Source: Actinostola sp. cb2023 (Eukaryota; Cnidaria; Anthozoa; Actiniaria; Actinostolidae). From it: DNA of 64,000 bases. The stretch is from the NCBI GenBank assembly GCA_033675265.1, contig JAUJYZ010000791.1, positions 485,501 to 549,500 of the forward strand, read 5' to 3'. The notes beneath the pieces are model-generated. The model saw nothing but the letters and a program-made list of their open reading frames with translations. It had not been told where the DNA came from and ran no database searches. The stretch's first letter is position 1, and every line of letters begins with the position of its first letter. The translations under genes were made by a program, and so were the position numbers. This document shows positions 1-18,505 of the stretch, piece by piece.

Positions 1-148
1 GACCTCTTTATATCAAGTCGTTTCTATCAAAAACAACGTTGTTTCTTTCACACAAGCAACTTGTGCTGCGGGGAGCATTGCTGTCGACGTTTCACTATAA
101 CGACGCCGTCCAACTAATTATGATAAATAACGAAAATATATTATATAC

Positions 149-617
149 TTAAAGTGGCCATCACCCCTGTGAGATTGTTTAAAAAATCTATTCAATATAA
201 GCTGAATAGTTGGTGGGTTCAGTATTTTGTGATTTGAACCTTGCGTTTATGAGTTATAGAGGTTTGAAATCTTAATATGCAAATTTGATGACGTCTACTA
301 AGGAATCATTTATTATACAAAAACGCCCTTGTGCTGATATTGACATTCAGTTTGAAAACTTACAGAATATTTTCACAGTCTTTATAAATGATTTTATAAC
401 TTTTTTGCCCATTTAAAAAAATAAGTTCTTTTTGAAAAAGTCTAAATAAGTTATGGCAAATTCCTTAGTAGACGCCATCAAATTTGCATATTAAGATTTC
501 AAACCTCTATAACTCATAAACGCAAGGTTCAAATCACAAAATACTGAACTCACCAACTATTCAGCTTATATTGAATAGATTTTTAAAACAATCTCACAGG
601 GGTGATGGCCACTTTAA
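149..617. mobile_element. TTAA-flanked palindromic element
   Basis: Two arms of about 155 bp (149-306 and 461-617) are near-perfect reverse complements around a spacer of about 155 bp. The outermost bases are TTAA on both sides, followed by AGTGGCCATCACCCC and its complement. This fits a non-autonomous piggyBac-like foldback element. No ORF inside. Confidence 0.75.
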
Positions 618-619
618 GC

Positions 620-1520
620 TTGTGCTCCATAATTATGTTAATTAGCGTGAGGCCCGTACGCTTTCACAACAAAGAAACTCTGTTTTAATATATCATTTCA
701 TTTCTTACTATCCTGCGATTGTGCTTGTATCGTCAGTGGAAATGTTTAGTGCTGTATCACAGTGTTTTTCTACTATAACCAATACTAGGTTTTTAGATCA
801 TAAATTTTATCGGTCAACAAATTAGCTTGGGGGAAAAAGTATGAACGTTTTTAGTCGTGTTTCATTGGTCCTTTGTTTCTCTTGTTGTCTCGACCTGTAT
901 GTAATTTTTGGCTTTACTTTCTTCTCATTCGAGATCAGCTACATAGAGGATATTACATGGGCGCGCGGGTGAACGATAATATATAATTATCGATTAAACA
1001 ATTTAGTTTTTCTTTTGAAGAGTATTAGTTTTTCGAAGAAGAGAAATATCTAGGTCATTTCATCGATAATTATAAAATTGTTATTATTCCATGTAACATT
1101 ATTCGTAAAGCGTACGTGCATCGGTTCGTGATGTATCCGCGGGAGAAAGTAGCATTATCGATTAGTTTGCTGTGTACATTGCATAGAGAAACTGATACGT
1201 GTTCCGGTGCGACCCCGCACAGGTTCATATTCGTCTTCGAATTTCATGGTATATTTTCTAGCTCTCTTTTATATCTATCTGATCTTTTTTCCTTTTCTTC
1301 CATACTTGCAAGGTTTCTAAAAACTTGATCATCACCAAAAACTTGATCATTTTTTTTATCGATAACATCCACCCATCCCCGCTGATACTACCTTAGGCTA
1401 GAGGAAAAACGAAACGAGAAAGAATTGTGCTCTAAGCAAGAACAGTGCTACAACCAGGATTTGGTCGCACATGGGGCGTGTTGAATAAAACAAAGAAATT
1501 CGATTTTCGCAACTCGTATT
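620..1520. other. Intergenic stretch, nothing recognised
   Basis: AT-rich sequence with only short chance reading frames (for example 1116-1328). I see no coding pattern, tRNA or repeat structure. Confidence 0.5.
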
Positions 1521-1525
1521 TGTAT

Positions 1526-1686
1526 GCGCGTCTTTTATGAGTTTCCTGTGGTAGTGTGTGCGGGATACTGTATTATTGGGATCCCTGTGTCCTTAGTACG
1601 TTTCTATATAGGAACACAGGGAGCCCAGCATAATACTGTATTTATCCTGCGCGCTCTACCACAGGAAACCCATCAGAAAAGACGTG
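1526..1686. mobile_element. Small inverted-repeat element
   Basis: Arms with TTTCCTGTGGTAG at 1546 and CTACCACAGGAAA at 1658, plus inner GGGATCCCTGTGTCC and GGAACACAGGGAGCCC, form a hairpin of about 160 bp. The 105-codon reading frame across it is a by-product of the palindrome. Confidence 0.55.
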
Positions 1687-1706
1687 CGATATTTGAGTAC
1701 GCCGGA

Positions 1707-2183
1707 TACCTTATTATCACTTATTTTCGCGCGTCTTTAATTTCGCGATTTTCGCGTTTGAAAAAAAATCGCGAAATTAAAGACTCGCGAATAATAATTA
1801 CCGCGAAAATTAACGGCGCGAAATTTAATGTCGCGCGGTGAGGTCTTTTATCAGCAATTAGTCCACGAACGAACATTGTGATAAAAACGAACGTATTGCT
1901 TCAAACAAAACAACAAACGTCGTGCTCCTAAAACGATTGTTTTGTAACATTCTTGTACATAGAATAACGTTACAAAAATGTGCCAAGATGTGAATTGTTA
2001 ATTCATTTACCTGATTCAAAACAATCTGTTTGTATACTGCGCCAGATCATGATTAAAAAAACGCGAAATTAAGTTCCCTTAGGCACGTTTCTTCTGAAAA
2101 ATCGCCAAATTAAAGCCTCGCGAAATATGCCTCTGACATTTTCGCGAAATTAAGGACGCGCGAAAATAAGTGATAATAAGGTA
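1707..2183. mobile_element. TACCTTATT...AATAAGGTA element rich in CGCGAAATTAA
   Basis: A perfect 29-bp terminal inverted repeat starts TACCTTATTATCACTTATTT at 1707 and ends with its complement at 2183. Inside, CGCGAAATTAA-type words recur in both orientations. A related element is at 31274-31776. No transposase; non-autonomous DNA transposon. Confidence 0.75.
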
Positions 2184-2429
2184 GCTATCAAACATTGTGG
2201 GAGTGGTCAGATCTCTAAATATTCATTCGTTCGTTTGTAAAATCATTATCGGTGCGGCTACCAGATACGTGTTCAAGATGGCGACTGCTGGTTTAATTAT
2301 ATCATACTGCACTTAGAGGATAGATCGGTCAGTCCGGCCAAATATGGAAAGCGCCCAGGCAAGGCATGATGAGAAGTGACTATGAGGGGTGCTTCACATG
2401 ACTAACCCTGATTATACTAACAGCGAAAT

Positions 2430-2431
<2 letters not shown>

Positions 2432-2512
<81 letters not shown>

Positions 2513-2600
2513 AATTAATAATAATAACTTTATTTAATGGTCGAGGTTAAACACATTATAGTCAAAGACTGATAAACTTGTGGACCTCCCTATAAAATAT
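2432..2600 (-). mobile_element. 3' end of a non-LTR retroelement with (TAA)n tail
   Basis: An (ATA)n run of about 80 bp (2432-2510) is followed by AACTTTATTTAATGG and GATAAACTTGTGGACCTC. On the minus strand this is a 3' end with an AATAAA-like word and a TTA-repeat tail. The copy at 63739-63900 shares the AAACTTGTGG/AAAGCTTGTGG block. Confidence 0.45.
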
Positions 2601-2719
2601 ACAATAAATAGTAAAATATATTAAACTGGTAAATAACAAGTATTTGTGAAAATTAATCCTGAAACTAACAACATGACCGAAGATAATAGCTCAAAAGTTT
2701 TTATCTTTTTCCGCCACAG

Positions 2720-10495
<7,776 letters not shown>

Positions 10496-10499
10496 GGTC

Positions 10500-11228
10500 A
10501 GGGCCGCTCTTGAAAGGCAGATTAATGTTAATACTTGGTTTAAAATGATTTAAGATTTAATCCTGGGTAAAGCATGCATAGCGATCTCTCATATGCCACA
10601 GGAAAAAATCGCGGGGATTCGACTTAGCCCATCGTCCCGGACGACAACTCCGCCTCCACATATTGACTGCTGGCGTTGAACTGAAACGTTCGCGAACTTA
10701 ATCGGAAAATTTAAAATCGGGAACCGGATTCGTTTTCCCGATGTATCGCCGATGTCTGGAATTTTAATTCCCGAAGCATGAACCGGTTTTAGGTGGGCAC
10801 GTATCCAATGACATCATACATGTGTTGCAGTTTTTCTTTTGTACAAAAACAGATCCATGTGGGTCAGTAGTTTCAACCGCTCTGCGCGCATAGACTGTTA
10901 CCTCGTAGAAACTTTGAATAGAGAGAAAACGAGAATATGCAAGTGTGAAGCGTTACCTGCTTGAGGCCCCCCCGGACACTACGTTTTCGCAGCGTTTTCC
11001 ATTGTTTTCTATTCCCTTGAGGACGGAGAACAATACAAAAACGATACGAATATGCATTAGTGTGGTAGTGTGGACGGGGCCTTGGTATGTGAACGTGTCT
11101 GCAGACATTTTGTAGATGTGAGTAGTATTGATATAGGTTCGCAAAAGATCATGGTAAAAATACAATGGACACCGCAGACGTAATATCTGAACTCCTCAGT
11201 AGCGTTATGATGCATACACAATGGACAC
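10500..11228. other. Intergenic stretch, nothing recognised
   Basis: 3' flank of the unrecognised gene. No polyadenylation hexamer close by, no coding pattern and no strong repeat seen. Confidence 0.45.
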
Positions 11229-11281
11229 ATGTCATTTAACAAACGACAAGAAATCTATACACAACACAACTTTGTAATAGT

Positions 11282-11488
11282 GTCGTTTTCGTATGAGTGG
11301 GAAATCTGCGGCACGGAATTACGGTCACGGTACGGAATCGAAGATCGTCATCTATTCAACCAATCACAGCGCGCAAAATCATTGCTCAACCAATCAGAAT
11401 GCTTGGACACGGTCACTGCACGGTACCGTCACCGCACGCGGCACGAACTGTTACCGTAACCACTTAGTCCCACTCATACGAAAACGAC
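11282..11488. mobile_element. GTCGTTTTCGTATGAGTGGG element, copy 1
   Basis: A 207-bp element with 21-bp terminal inverted repeats (GTCGTTTTCGTATGAGTGGG and complement) and inner inverted CCAATCA words. Other copies: 25406-25580, 44956-45165, fragments 6171-6237 and 63977-64000. Confidence 0.75.
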
Positions 11489-11836
11489 TATATTGCGTCA
11501 TATGCATATACACTGTCACAAGACCTCAGACCTCTTTATACCTTTGTATTATACTATATGGCGTTATGGCGTACACCATTGTCAAGTAATTTTATATTCA
11601 GCGTATATAGATAATAGATTGTCACGAGTTTCTACACAAATAATAATAATAATACCGTATGTTACCATCTGTAAATAAAGTTTCTATATTTCTATAATAA
11701 ACTTTCTGAATTAGTACTCTCCCTCTGCAATGCATATTAGCCCATCCCTCTCCCCCTGAGAATGCGTATACGTAAATGCTACAGTAAAACTATTTGAATC
11801 CCATTCGAAGGCTACGCCGGTTCTCGTTTTGCAGCA

Positions 11837-12178
11837 AACATTTTCAATGGGCTCCTGAGAGTACCTACTGCTGTAGTATGACATGCTATATACAACTGAA
11901 ACCTTGTGCGCCTCTGCAGTCCTGAGAGTACCTACTGCTGTAGTATGACATGCTATATACAAAACCTTGTGCGCCTCTGCAGTCCTGAGAGTACCTACTG
12001 CTGTAGTATGACATGCTATATACAACTGAAACCTTGTGCGCCTCTGCAGTCCTGAGAGTACCTACTGCTGTAGTATGACATGCTATATACAAAACCTTGT
12101 GCGCCTCTGCAGTCCTGAGAGTACCTACTGCTGTAGTATGACATGCTATATACAAAACCTTGTGCGCCTCTGCAGTCC
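11837..12178. repeat. 62/67-bp minisatellite
   Basis: Five to six units of CCTGAGAGTACCTACTGCTG followed by TAGTATGACATGCTATATAC; units differ by the presence of AACTGA. Intergenic. Confidence 0.88.
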
Positions 12179-12301
12179 CTGTGCGCTTTAGCCGAACGAT
12201 ATCACGTTTTGCGCTTGAGTTTGTATCTGACAAACATATAGCCGCTAATCTGCAACATCAAGAGACCATTATCATGGGGACAAACATCTATTCTCTTATA
12301 T

Positions 12302-12587
12302 AGAGTGCAAACCATAGAGTGATTCCAATAAACCTGGGCATTACTAACTACACCAATACACACTATATTAGACACTCCCTCTTTTCGTTTCTTTTGTTAC
12401 TTTGCATCTAATAAAAACTGACAGCTAATTAGTAGTACCCAGGTTTATTGGAATCACTATGTCCGTGAAACAGTTCTAACTAATTAGTACTATATAGGAC
12501 TGATGAAACAATAGAAAACAATGGAGATAACACTATTTAGTACTATTTAGTAATAGTACTATTTCACGGACATATGGCTTGCACTCT
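12302..12587. mobile_element. Nested inverted-repeat element
   Basis: Outer arms GAGTGCAAACCAT/ATGGCTTGCACTC, middle arms TGATTCCAATAAACCTGGG and complement, and a third pair TCCGTGAAAC/TTTCACGGACAT. It can fold into several alternative hairpins. Confidence 0.6.
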
Positions 12588-13106
12588 TGCTCAGTGGCAA
12601 CATGTAAATTAGAGAACGTTTTTTTCGATTGAATTCATCGAGTTTTCAAACCCTTTTCTCAAACTCATTAATTATTCATGAGGTAACCAGCCAATCCGGT
12701 GCATCAAGTCCGGTCACATGATGGACCTGGAAACCCCGGAAAGTCCGCTCAAGAGTACTTTGAAATGCATTTCAAAGTCCAAGGACTTAGAAATGATGGA
12801 TTTCAAAGTACTCTTTCAAGAGTTCTTATCCCTCATATAACAATCATCGGGACCTTGGACAGAGTACCACTCTGTCCGAATGAGATTCAATCTGAAAGCA
12901 GGCTCTACTTCATGCTACTCAAGAGTCCAACACATGTGGGATATTATTTATATACGATGTACTCGACTCTGCGCATGAGCAGAGAATATGCAGACTGGAA
13001 TTCTTGCTTTTCCGGGCTAAAATCTTGCAACTCTTTATTTATTGCCTTTAGGCCATTGCATGTAATAATTAATGAGTATGAGAAGTCGTTCCAAAACCTC
13101 GAATTC

Positions 13107-13165
13107 GGACTAGACGGGGTTTCCAGTCCTCGGCTTCGCCTCGGACTGGAAACCCCGTCTAGTCC
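13107..13165. repeat. Perfect 23-bp hairpin
   Basis: GGACTAGACGGGGTTTCCAG (13107, 23 bp) and its exact complement (13143-13165) are separated by 13 bases. The upstream region has related words (GGACCTGGAAACCCCGG at 12723, direct and inverted AGTACTTTGAAA), so a larger decayed element of about 460 bp is likely. Confidence 0.75.
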
Positions 13166-13406
13166 TCATTCTCGGCTTTGAAACATTACTTCAAATCTAG
13201 TTTGGTAATTGGGGAAAGGCGTGACTCGAACTTCGCTGAATAGACTACCAAAATTAGACTTTAATCATTGATTTAATCAATGATTAAATATGTGTCTCTA
13301 TGGAGCAACGGTCTAATTTTGAGGATATCTAAAGGTACGACGGATATCCCTTCCCTAATTGGCCCTTTGATTATGACAGTTATATAGCACCATAGCACGG
13401 GTGGGG

Positions 13407-14142
13407 CCCATTCTCGTACCCAGAGCCCGCTCGTCATTTGGTTTGTCGCTGGCTCTGGGAAACCCTGTTGCTCGGTCGTCAAATTTTGACGACCAAGTCG
13501 TCAGAGCGCATGCTCATACTAAAGACCGCTGAGAGCGGGTACTGTGGAAGAGTCTACTGGCTACGTAGTATTTACGTTGGTTTGAATATTCAAAATAACA
13601 AGTACACAAGTTTGTACATTTATCTTCGTGTAGCCGTTTAAAATCCCTTCGACGTTCATCACCGGTTCTTCTCTGGCTCTGTTGCGGTAAAGGCTGGACG
13701 ATAAATCATGTTCTAATATAATCTTGCATGTGAACCTTCCTGTCTTCCGCTTTGTTATTGTTTCTCTTGAATTATAAAAATATTCAGCTTTGAATACTCA
13801 AAGCGAGTACGATCGATTGTGTCTGTAGCCGTTACTTTACTTTTATAATTTATGTATTGTTAGATCTCCCTTTACGAATTCAGATCAATTTATGTCTACA
13901 CAGTCACTCTCATTTCCATAGCTTTATAATTCAATAACGGAATACCATTGTATGAAAATACAACCGTCGCTGTCATTCCTTTCGTTCGCCTTGCAAGTTT
14001 GAATCTTTGTTGATCTCATGAACCAATCAAATACGATCAGTCATTGTTGATTTCATCAGCCAATGAAATTCGCTAAAATTTCAGGGATTCCCAGAGCCAG
14101 CGACAAACCAAATGACGAGCGGGCTCTGGGTACGAGAATGGG
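13407..14142. mobile_element. 736-bp element with about 53-bp terminal inverted repeats
   Basis: Left end CCCATTCTCGTACCCAGAGC continues to GCTGGCTCTGGGAA; the right end is its complement (TTCCCAGAGCCAGCGAC to GAGAATGGG). No transposase ORF inside. It sits between the unrecognised gene and the SWEET pair. Confidence 0.72.
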
Positions 14143-14464
14143 GTGGGGCCGAAATCTTCACCCTCACTGACGTAAGTCGATTCGATGTCTCAGCTTCTCA
14201 GAATGTCTCGGGAGAATCGTCCAATTTTTTTTTTTTTAAATTTCTCCCCAATTTTTATCACTTTTGAGCAATTTTATTTATTTTTTGTACTTTTGACTGG
14301 GTATCCTGTGTACCCATTCTTGTACCCAGGGCCACACTGGGGATTTTAGAGACTGGGAACTAAACTACCGTAAAAGCTCTGGGTTCCCTGTGTTTATACT
14401 ATGGATTTGGCGCTTCACTACAGCAACTATAGAAAATAACTCGCATTCAAATCAATATTCTACG

Positions 14465-17299
14465 ATGATGAGCCTTTTAGAGTTCCTATCTTGGATGGCC
14501 ACATTTACTACGATTGCCTTTTATCTTACTGGATTGTAAGTATCATGAGACGGTTTCAATTCGAACGTTTGATCAAACATTTTGTGGTTAATTATATATT
14601 CGAATGTTTGATCAAATGAACAATTATTTGATAAATCCTGAGGCTAAAAAGCCTTATATATTAACTCACAACAAGATAAACTAATTATTGTGGCATGTTT
14701 TAGGCTTGATTGCAAGAAAATAATCGACAATGAAGGAATCGGATCAGTGCCATTTTCACCTTTTCTGACCACACATTTTTGGTAAGAATTTGATTAAGAA
14801 CTTTAATACTTAATTTAATAATTGATGTTACTTTATATATTCAATTTCTCAATTAAGGACGCCGTTAGGATTCAGCTTTACTGTCTGATCTGGCTAAATA
14901 GAGATACAATCTATACTGATTGCCTTTGGTTCTTCTCCAATACTCCTTACGGCGCCAATATCTTGAAAGGTAGCCGAGTCTTTGCATCGAAGCGAGACCA
15001 ACGGTGACCTTGCAATTATAGAGACATGTGAATAATTGTCCAAGGTGTTAAAAAGGTCTCTATCATTGCAAGGTCACCGTTGGTCTCGCTTCGATGCAAA
15101 GGCTCGGCTACCTTTCAAGATGGCGCCGGGAACTGTAATAAGGAGTATTGTCCATTTACAAGCAATGGATTTGCTCAGAGGATTTTATTTCTTCAAGGCA
15201 CTATATAGATACACTTGTTTCACCTTGACCATATTTTATTCATTTTCAGTTGTGGTTTATGGTTCAGTTATGGTTTCATGAAGGCAGATGCCACGATCAA
15301 GTTTGTTAATGCTGCTGGAATGGGTCTCTCAGCCATTTATATGGTGTGCTATCTTGCTTATAGTAAAAGAAAGGTATGTAATATATCAAGGGTGGGTCAA
15401 ATGGCCTTCCGAAACGTTTACGTTAAGGTCAGCATTTCACGTCCTTGCCCCTTCACCTGAAAATGGTCTACCACAGGGAATGGACGGTGCGCCCTTTTAC
15501 CCCCTCCCTCCATCAGTGCTCCGTTCTATGGGTATTTAAAGCTGCATTGAGCTACATGAATTAGAGGATCAAAACAAGGATGCATGTGAGGTCATGAAGA
15601 ATCGAACGGTACCTCTCGCTTAGAAGGCTGCACGCTAACCAACTAAGCCATCCTTGCTTACAGTGGCAGTACATGTACATGATGTACAGTGTTGCATGCA
15701 TGCATGTTTTGTATGTAAAGATTTGGCAGGATATTTCTTAGAACTACCATGCAGCTTAATACCAGCATACACATGTCAATGTAGTTTTAATGGTGTTGTT
15801 CTTCTCTTCTACCAATATGGCAGAGTGTCCATTTCTCTCTAATTATATTGTGTGGTGCAATAGCCTTTGGCTTGGAATGGTACCTTGTGCGCGTCATTCG
15901 TGATCGACATACTAGGGCAGAATATCTGAGTCTGGCATGCATTATTACCACTATCGTCATGCAGGCTTCACCATTATTTACTGTGGTATGTATGTTATGA
16001 TTACAGGTCCATGCATGTATTGGTGCATATGTGACTGTATGCCTTTAATGTTTTCACATGCTTCTAGCTGTCACAGTTATTAACCAATCAGAAAGTCTGA
16101 CATGTGAGATATTTCATTGTTTCATTGTTGACACATATTACTACCGGTACATATATGAGTAAGAGTACTTTAAGGGTGCATGGTCATGCACACATTTTTA
16201 CATGATGCCACCCAAGACAAAAGTCTTGAATTTTGAAGACATGCAGAAGCTTGAAATTAAAAACAATAAATATTAAACCACTAGGTTTGTTTGTATATAT
16301 AATCTTGTTCTGAATTACAGAAAAACTTATTATTTAATCTGCCTGCATTTGACATTTATAATGAATTGTGTTGTATAATAACAGAGGAAAATCACAGGGG
16401 TAATTATATACATTGTAGGTACTATATACAATATGAGCGGCCGATCTGTATGGGATTTACAAACTCGAGTAGATCGGACGCGAATATTGTATATTGGTAC
16501 TTATCGAATCCAACGATGTCAGTATAAGTGGATGTTTTACTATAATTTGGATGATAGGAAACAGTTTGGCCGAGAAAATCCAAGTTAAAGTTGAATGCAA
16601 ATGAGGATGCATCTCTTGCCGATTTACAGATGTCTGCTACGCTTATGATTTCTATTGTATTTCCCTCATTAATTATTCATGAATTCGATAAGTCAGTATA
16701 GAGATCTAGCTAATAACTACCGGGGCCACTTAGATAACGAGAATGATCTCTCATTGAATTGGCTGAATTAATAGTACACAAATTTTGAAATTGGCTTTGT
16801 TTTTGGCTGAATTGTGATTGGTTCTCGTTGTCTAAGTGGCCCCGGTTACAGTAGTTGCACTCTAATTGTTCTAACATTAATTTTATTATGTTTCTAGGCA
16901 ACTGTCTTGAGGACACGAAGTACTGAATCCATGCAATTCCTGTTCTGTCTAATGATGACAGTAGTGTCCTCAATTTGGCTGATGTATGGCTATGTACTCG
17001 GGGACTCTACCATCATGGTATGCAAGATAAAATATGTTAAATTGTCATTATATCCACTGCAGTACATGCCTGTTCAAAGGTTTGGGCTGGCTGTTTCAAA
17101 ATGTACAGAAATTCCGGCCTGTATATATGCAACTGATGGTTGGTATTTATTTTGTATGTTAATATTATAACTTGATTGTTAAATATTTTTCTTTATTTCA
17201 TTTCAGGCTCCAAATATCACAGGGGTAATCTTAGGTCTGCTACAGCTTTCTCTCTTTCAACTCTTCCCTGCACCCAAGTCAACCAAGAAAGTTGATTAA
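14465..17299 (+). CDS. SWEET (MtN3/saliva) sugar transporter, copy 1
   Basis: Six exons: 14465-14535, 14704-14781, 15250-15373, 15824-15985, 16898-17017 and 17207-17299 (TAA). Intron phases are 2,2,0,0,0 and the product is about 215 residues, the usual SWEET size. SWEETs are bidirectional uniporters of glucose or sucrose with seven membrane spans arranged as two three-helix MtN3 repeats joined by a linker helix. Visible family marks are SVPFSPFLTT (first repeat), LWFSYGFMKAD, IVMQASPLFTV (the ASPL motif opening the second repeat), RTRSTESMQFLF, and the last span ITGVILGLLQLSLF. Either ATG 14465 or 14468 could start it. A polyadenylation hexamer AATAAA lies at 17685-17690. Intron 2 holds an inverted-repeat element, intron 3 a SINE, intron 4 a small palindromic element. 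Confidence 0.92.
14938..15150. mobile_element. Inverted-repeat element in SWEET copy 1 intron 2
   Basis: Arms of about 85 bp (CAATACTCCTTACGGCGCC... and complement), including ACCAACGGTGACCTTGCAAT, are separated by about 35 bp. The 61- and 81-codon frames across it are by-products. Confidence 0.75.
15400..15657 (-). mobile_element. tRNA-derived SINE, copy 1
   Basis: On the minus strand: TGGCTTAGTTGG (box A, 15639-15650) and GTTCGATTC (box B, near 15598-15607), about 33 bp apart as in a tRNA, followed by CTCACATGC and a body with GGTAAAAGGGCGCACC. Two more copies are at 32932-33174 and 51377-51612 in the same orientation. Confidence 0.75.
16719..16850. mobile_element. Small palindromic element in SWEET copy 1 intron 4
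   Basis: Arms ACCGGGGCCACTTAGATAAC and GTCTAAGTGGCCCCGGT, 132 bp in total, ending 48 bp upstream of exon 5. Confidence 0.7.
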
Positions 17300-17723
17300 C
17301 ATTATTTTATTGTTTTAATACTGATAAAGTAGAATATGACGAGAGAGCTGTTTTCTCAGCTAGCTTTAATAGTTAGGAAATGCACTGAAAGTATGTCTAG
17401 CTCATTTACGAGAGGCAGACATACTTTTCAAGGTTGTCATTTCTAAATCCAGTTGAACCTCCACTTAAAGTGGACACCGTCGACACCTCCATCAGGTCGA
17501 CACCTTTGACAAGGGTGCATGCATGGTGTCAGCTTGGGAGGTTCCACAATATCGTCAGAAAATATTATTACAATGTATTATCATTATAATAATATTATCC
17601 ATATGTCTATGTATTTACATCCCAATGTCTTTAATATGCCAGTATTTACATTGTATCATCAACATAAATATTGTAAAAGCCGAAAATAAAAATTTTGTTA
17701 TTAAAACTGAATAATTAGGAATC

Positions 17724-17830
17724 GGGCTCCCTGTGTTTAATTATTGTTGGGATCCCTGTGTTTCATCACTTTATTATTGATGTCATCCCTGTGATTCATC
17801 ACATTATTATTGTTGGGATCCCTGTGTGGA
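17724..17830. repeat. TCCCTGTGT tandem repeat between the SWEET genes
   Basis: Three to four units of about 36 bp with GGGATCCCTGTGTTTCATCA. It lies about 140 bp upstream of the SWEET copy 2 ATG, in its likely promoter region. Confidence 0.6.
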
Positions 17831-17971
17831 CTATTATAAGTGATCGCGGGCTCAGACACATGAATCTCAAGATCAGTTTGTGTTTTGCTTTTGGGATGAA
17901 AACATGTGAAGTTTAGGAAACTTTCCCCGTTTGCAATTGACTTCTCCATGGTATAACGTAGACTATAGTTC

Positions 17972-18464
17972 ATGATGATTGTGTGGATTCTGTCATGGCT
18001 GGCCATTGTACTCACGATAGGGTTTTTCTTATCTGGATTGTAAGTATGGAAACAACAACTGAACAGACTACACAAGTTCCTCTACATTTATAAACTTTAA
18101 ACTAAGTTTATTTGTCGATTGGTGATCGTGATTCAGTGATTAAACCTGCGTTTTGTTTCAAATATAATCATTAGTGTAGATTTTAGTCTGAATCGAACGA
18201 ACACAAAAGACCTCGGAAGACTTTTCAACCCGACACGACACGGCTGTGTTCACGTACATTATTATTATTGCTATGGTGATACTATGTGTTTGAAAGAATC
18301 TCCACTTGAGTTAAGTTTACACCATGAAATATCGACAACTATTGTCGTTTGTAAACGTACGATTCAGTCTTTATTTGCTTGCTTTTGCAAGTAAAAGAAA
18401 AAGGCCAACTGACTACAAAGTATTCCACGCCAGGCACTCTTGAGGGATTGGGGTGGAGGGGGAA

Positions 18465-18505
<41 letters not shown>

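Noticed and set aside
2673..2719. ATG at 2673 as the start of the unrecognised gene
   Set aside because: It is in another frame than exon 1 and the 22-24 bases between them do not make a usable intron.
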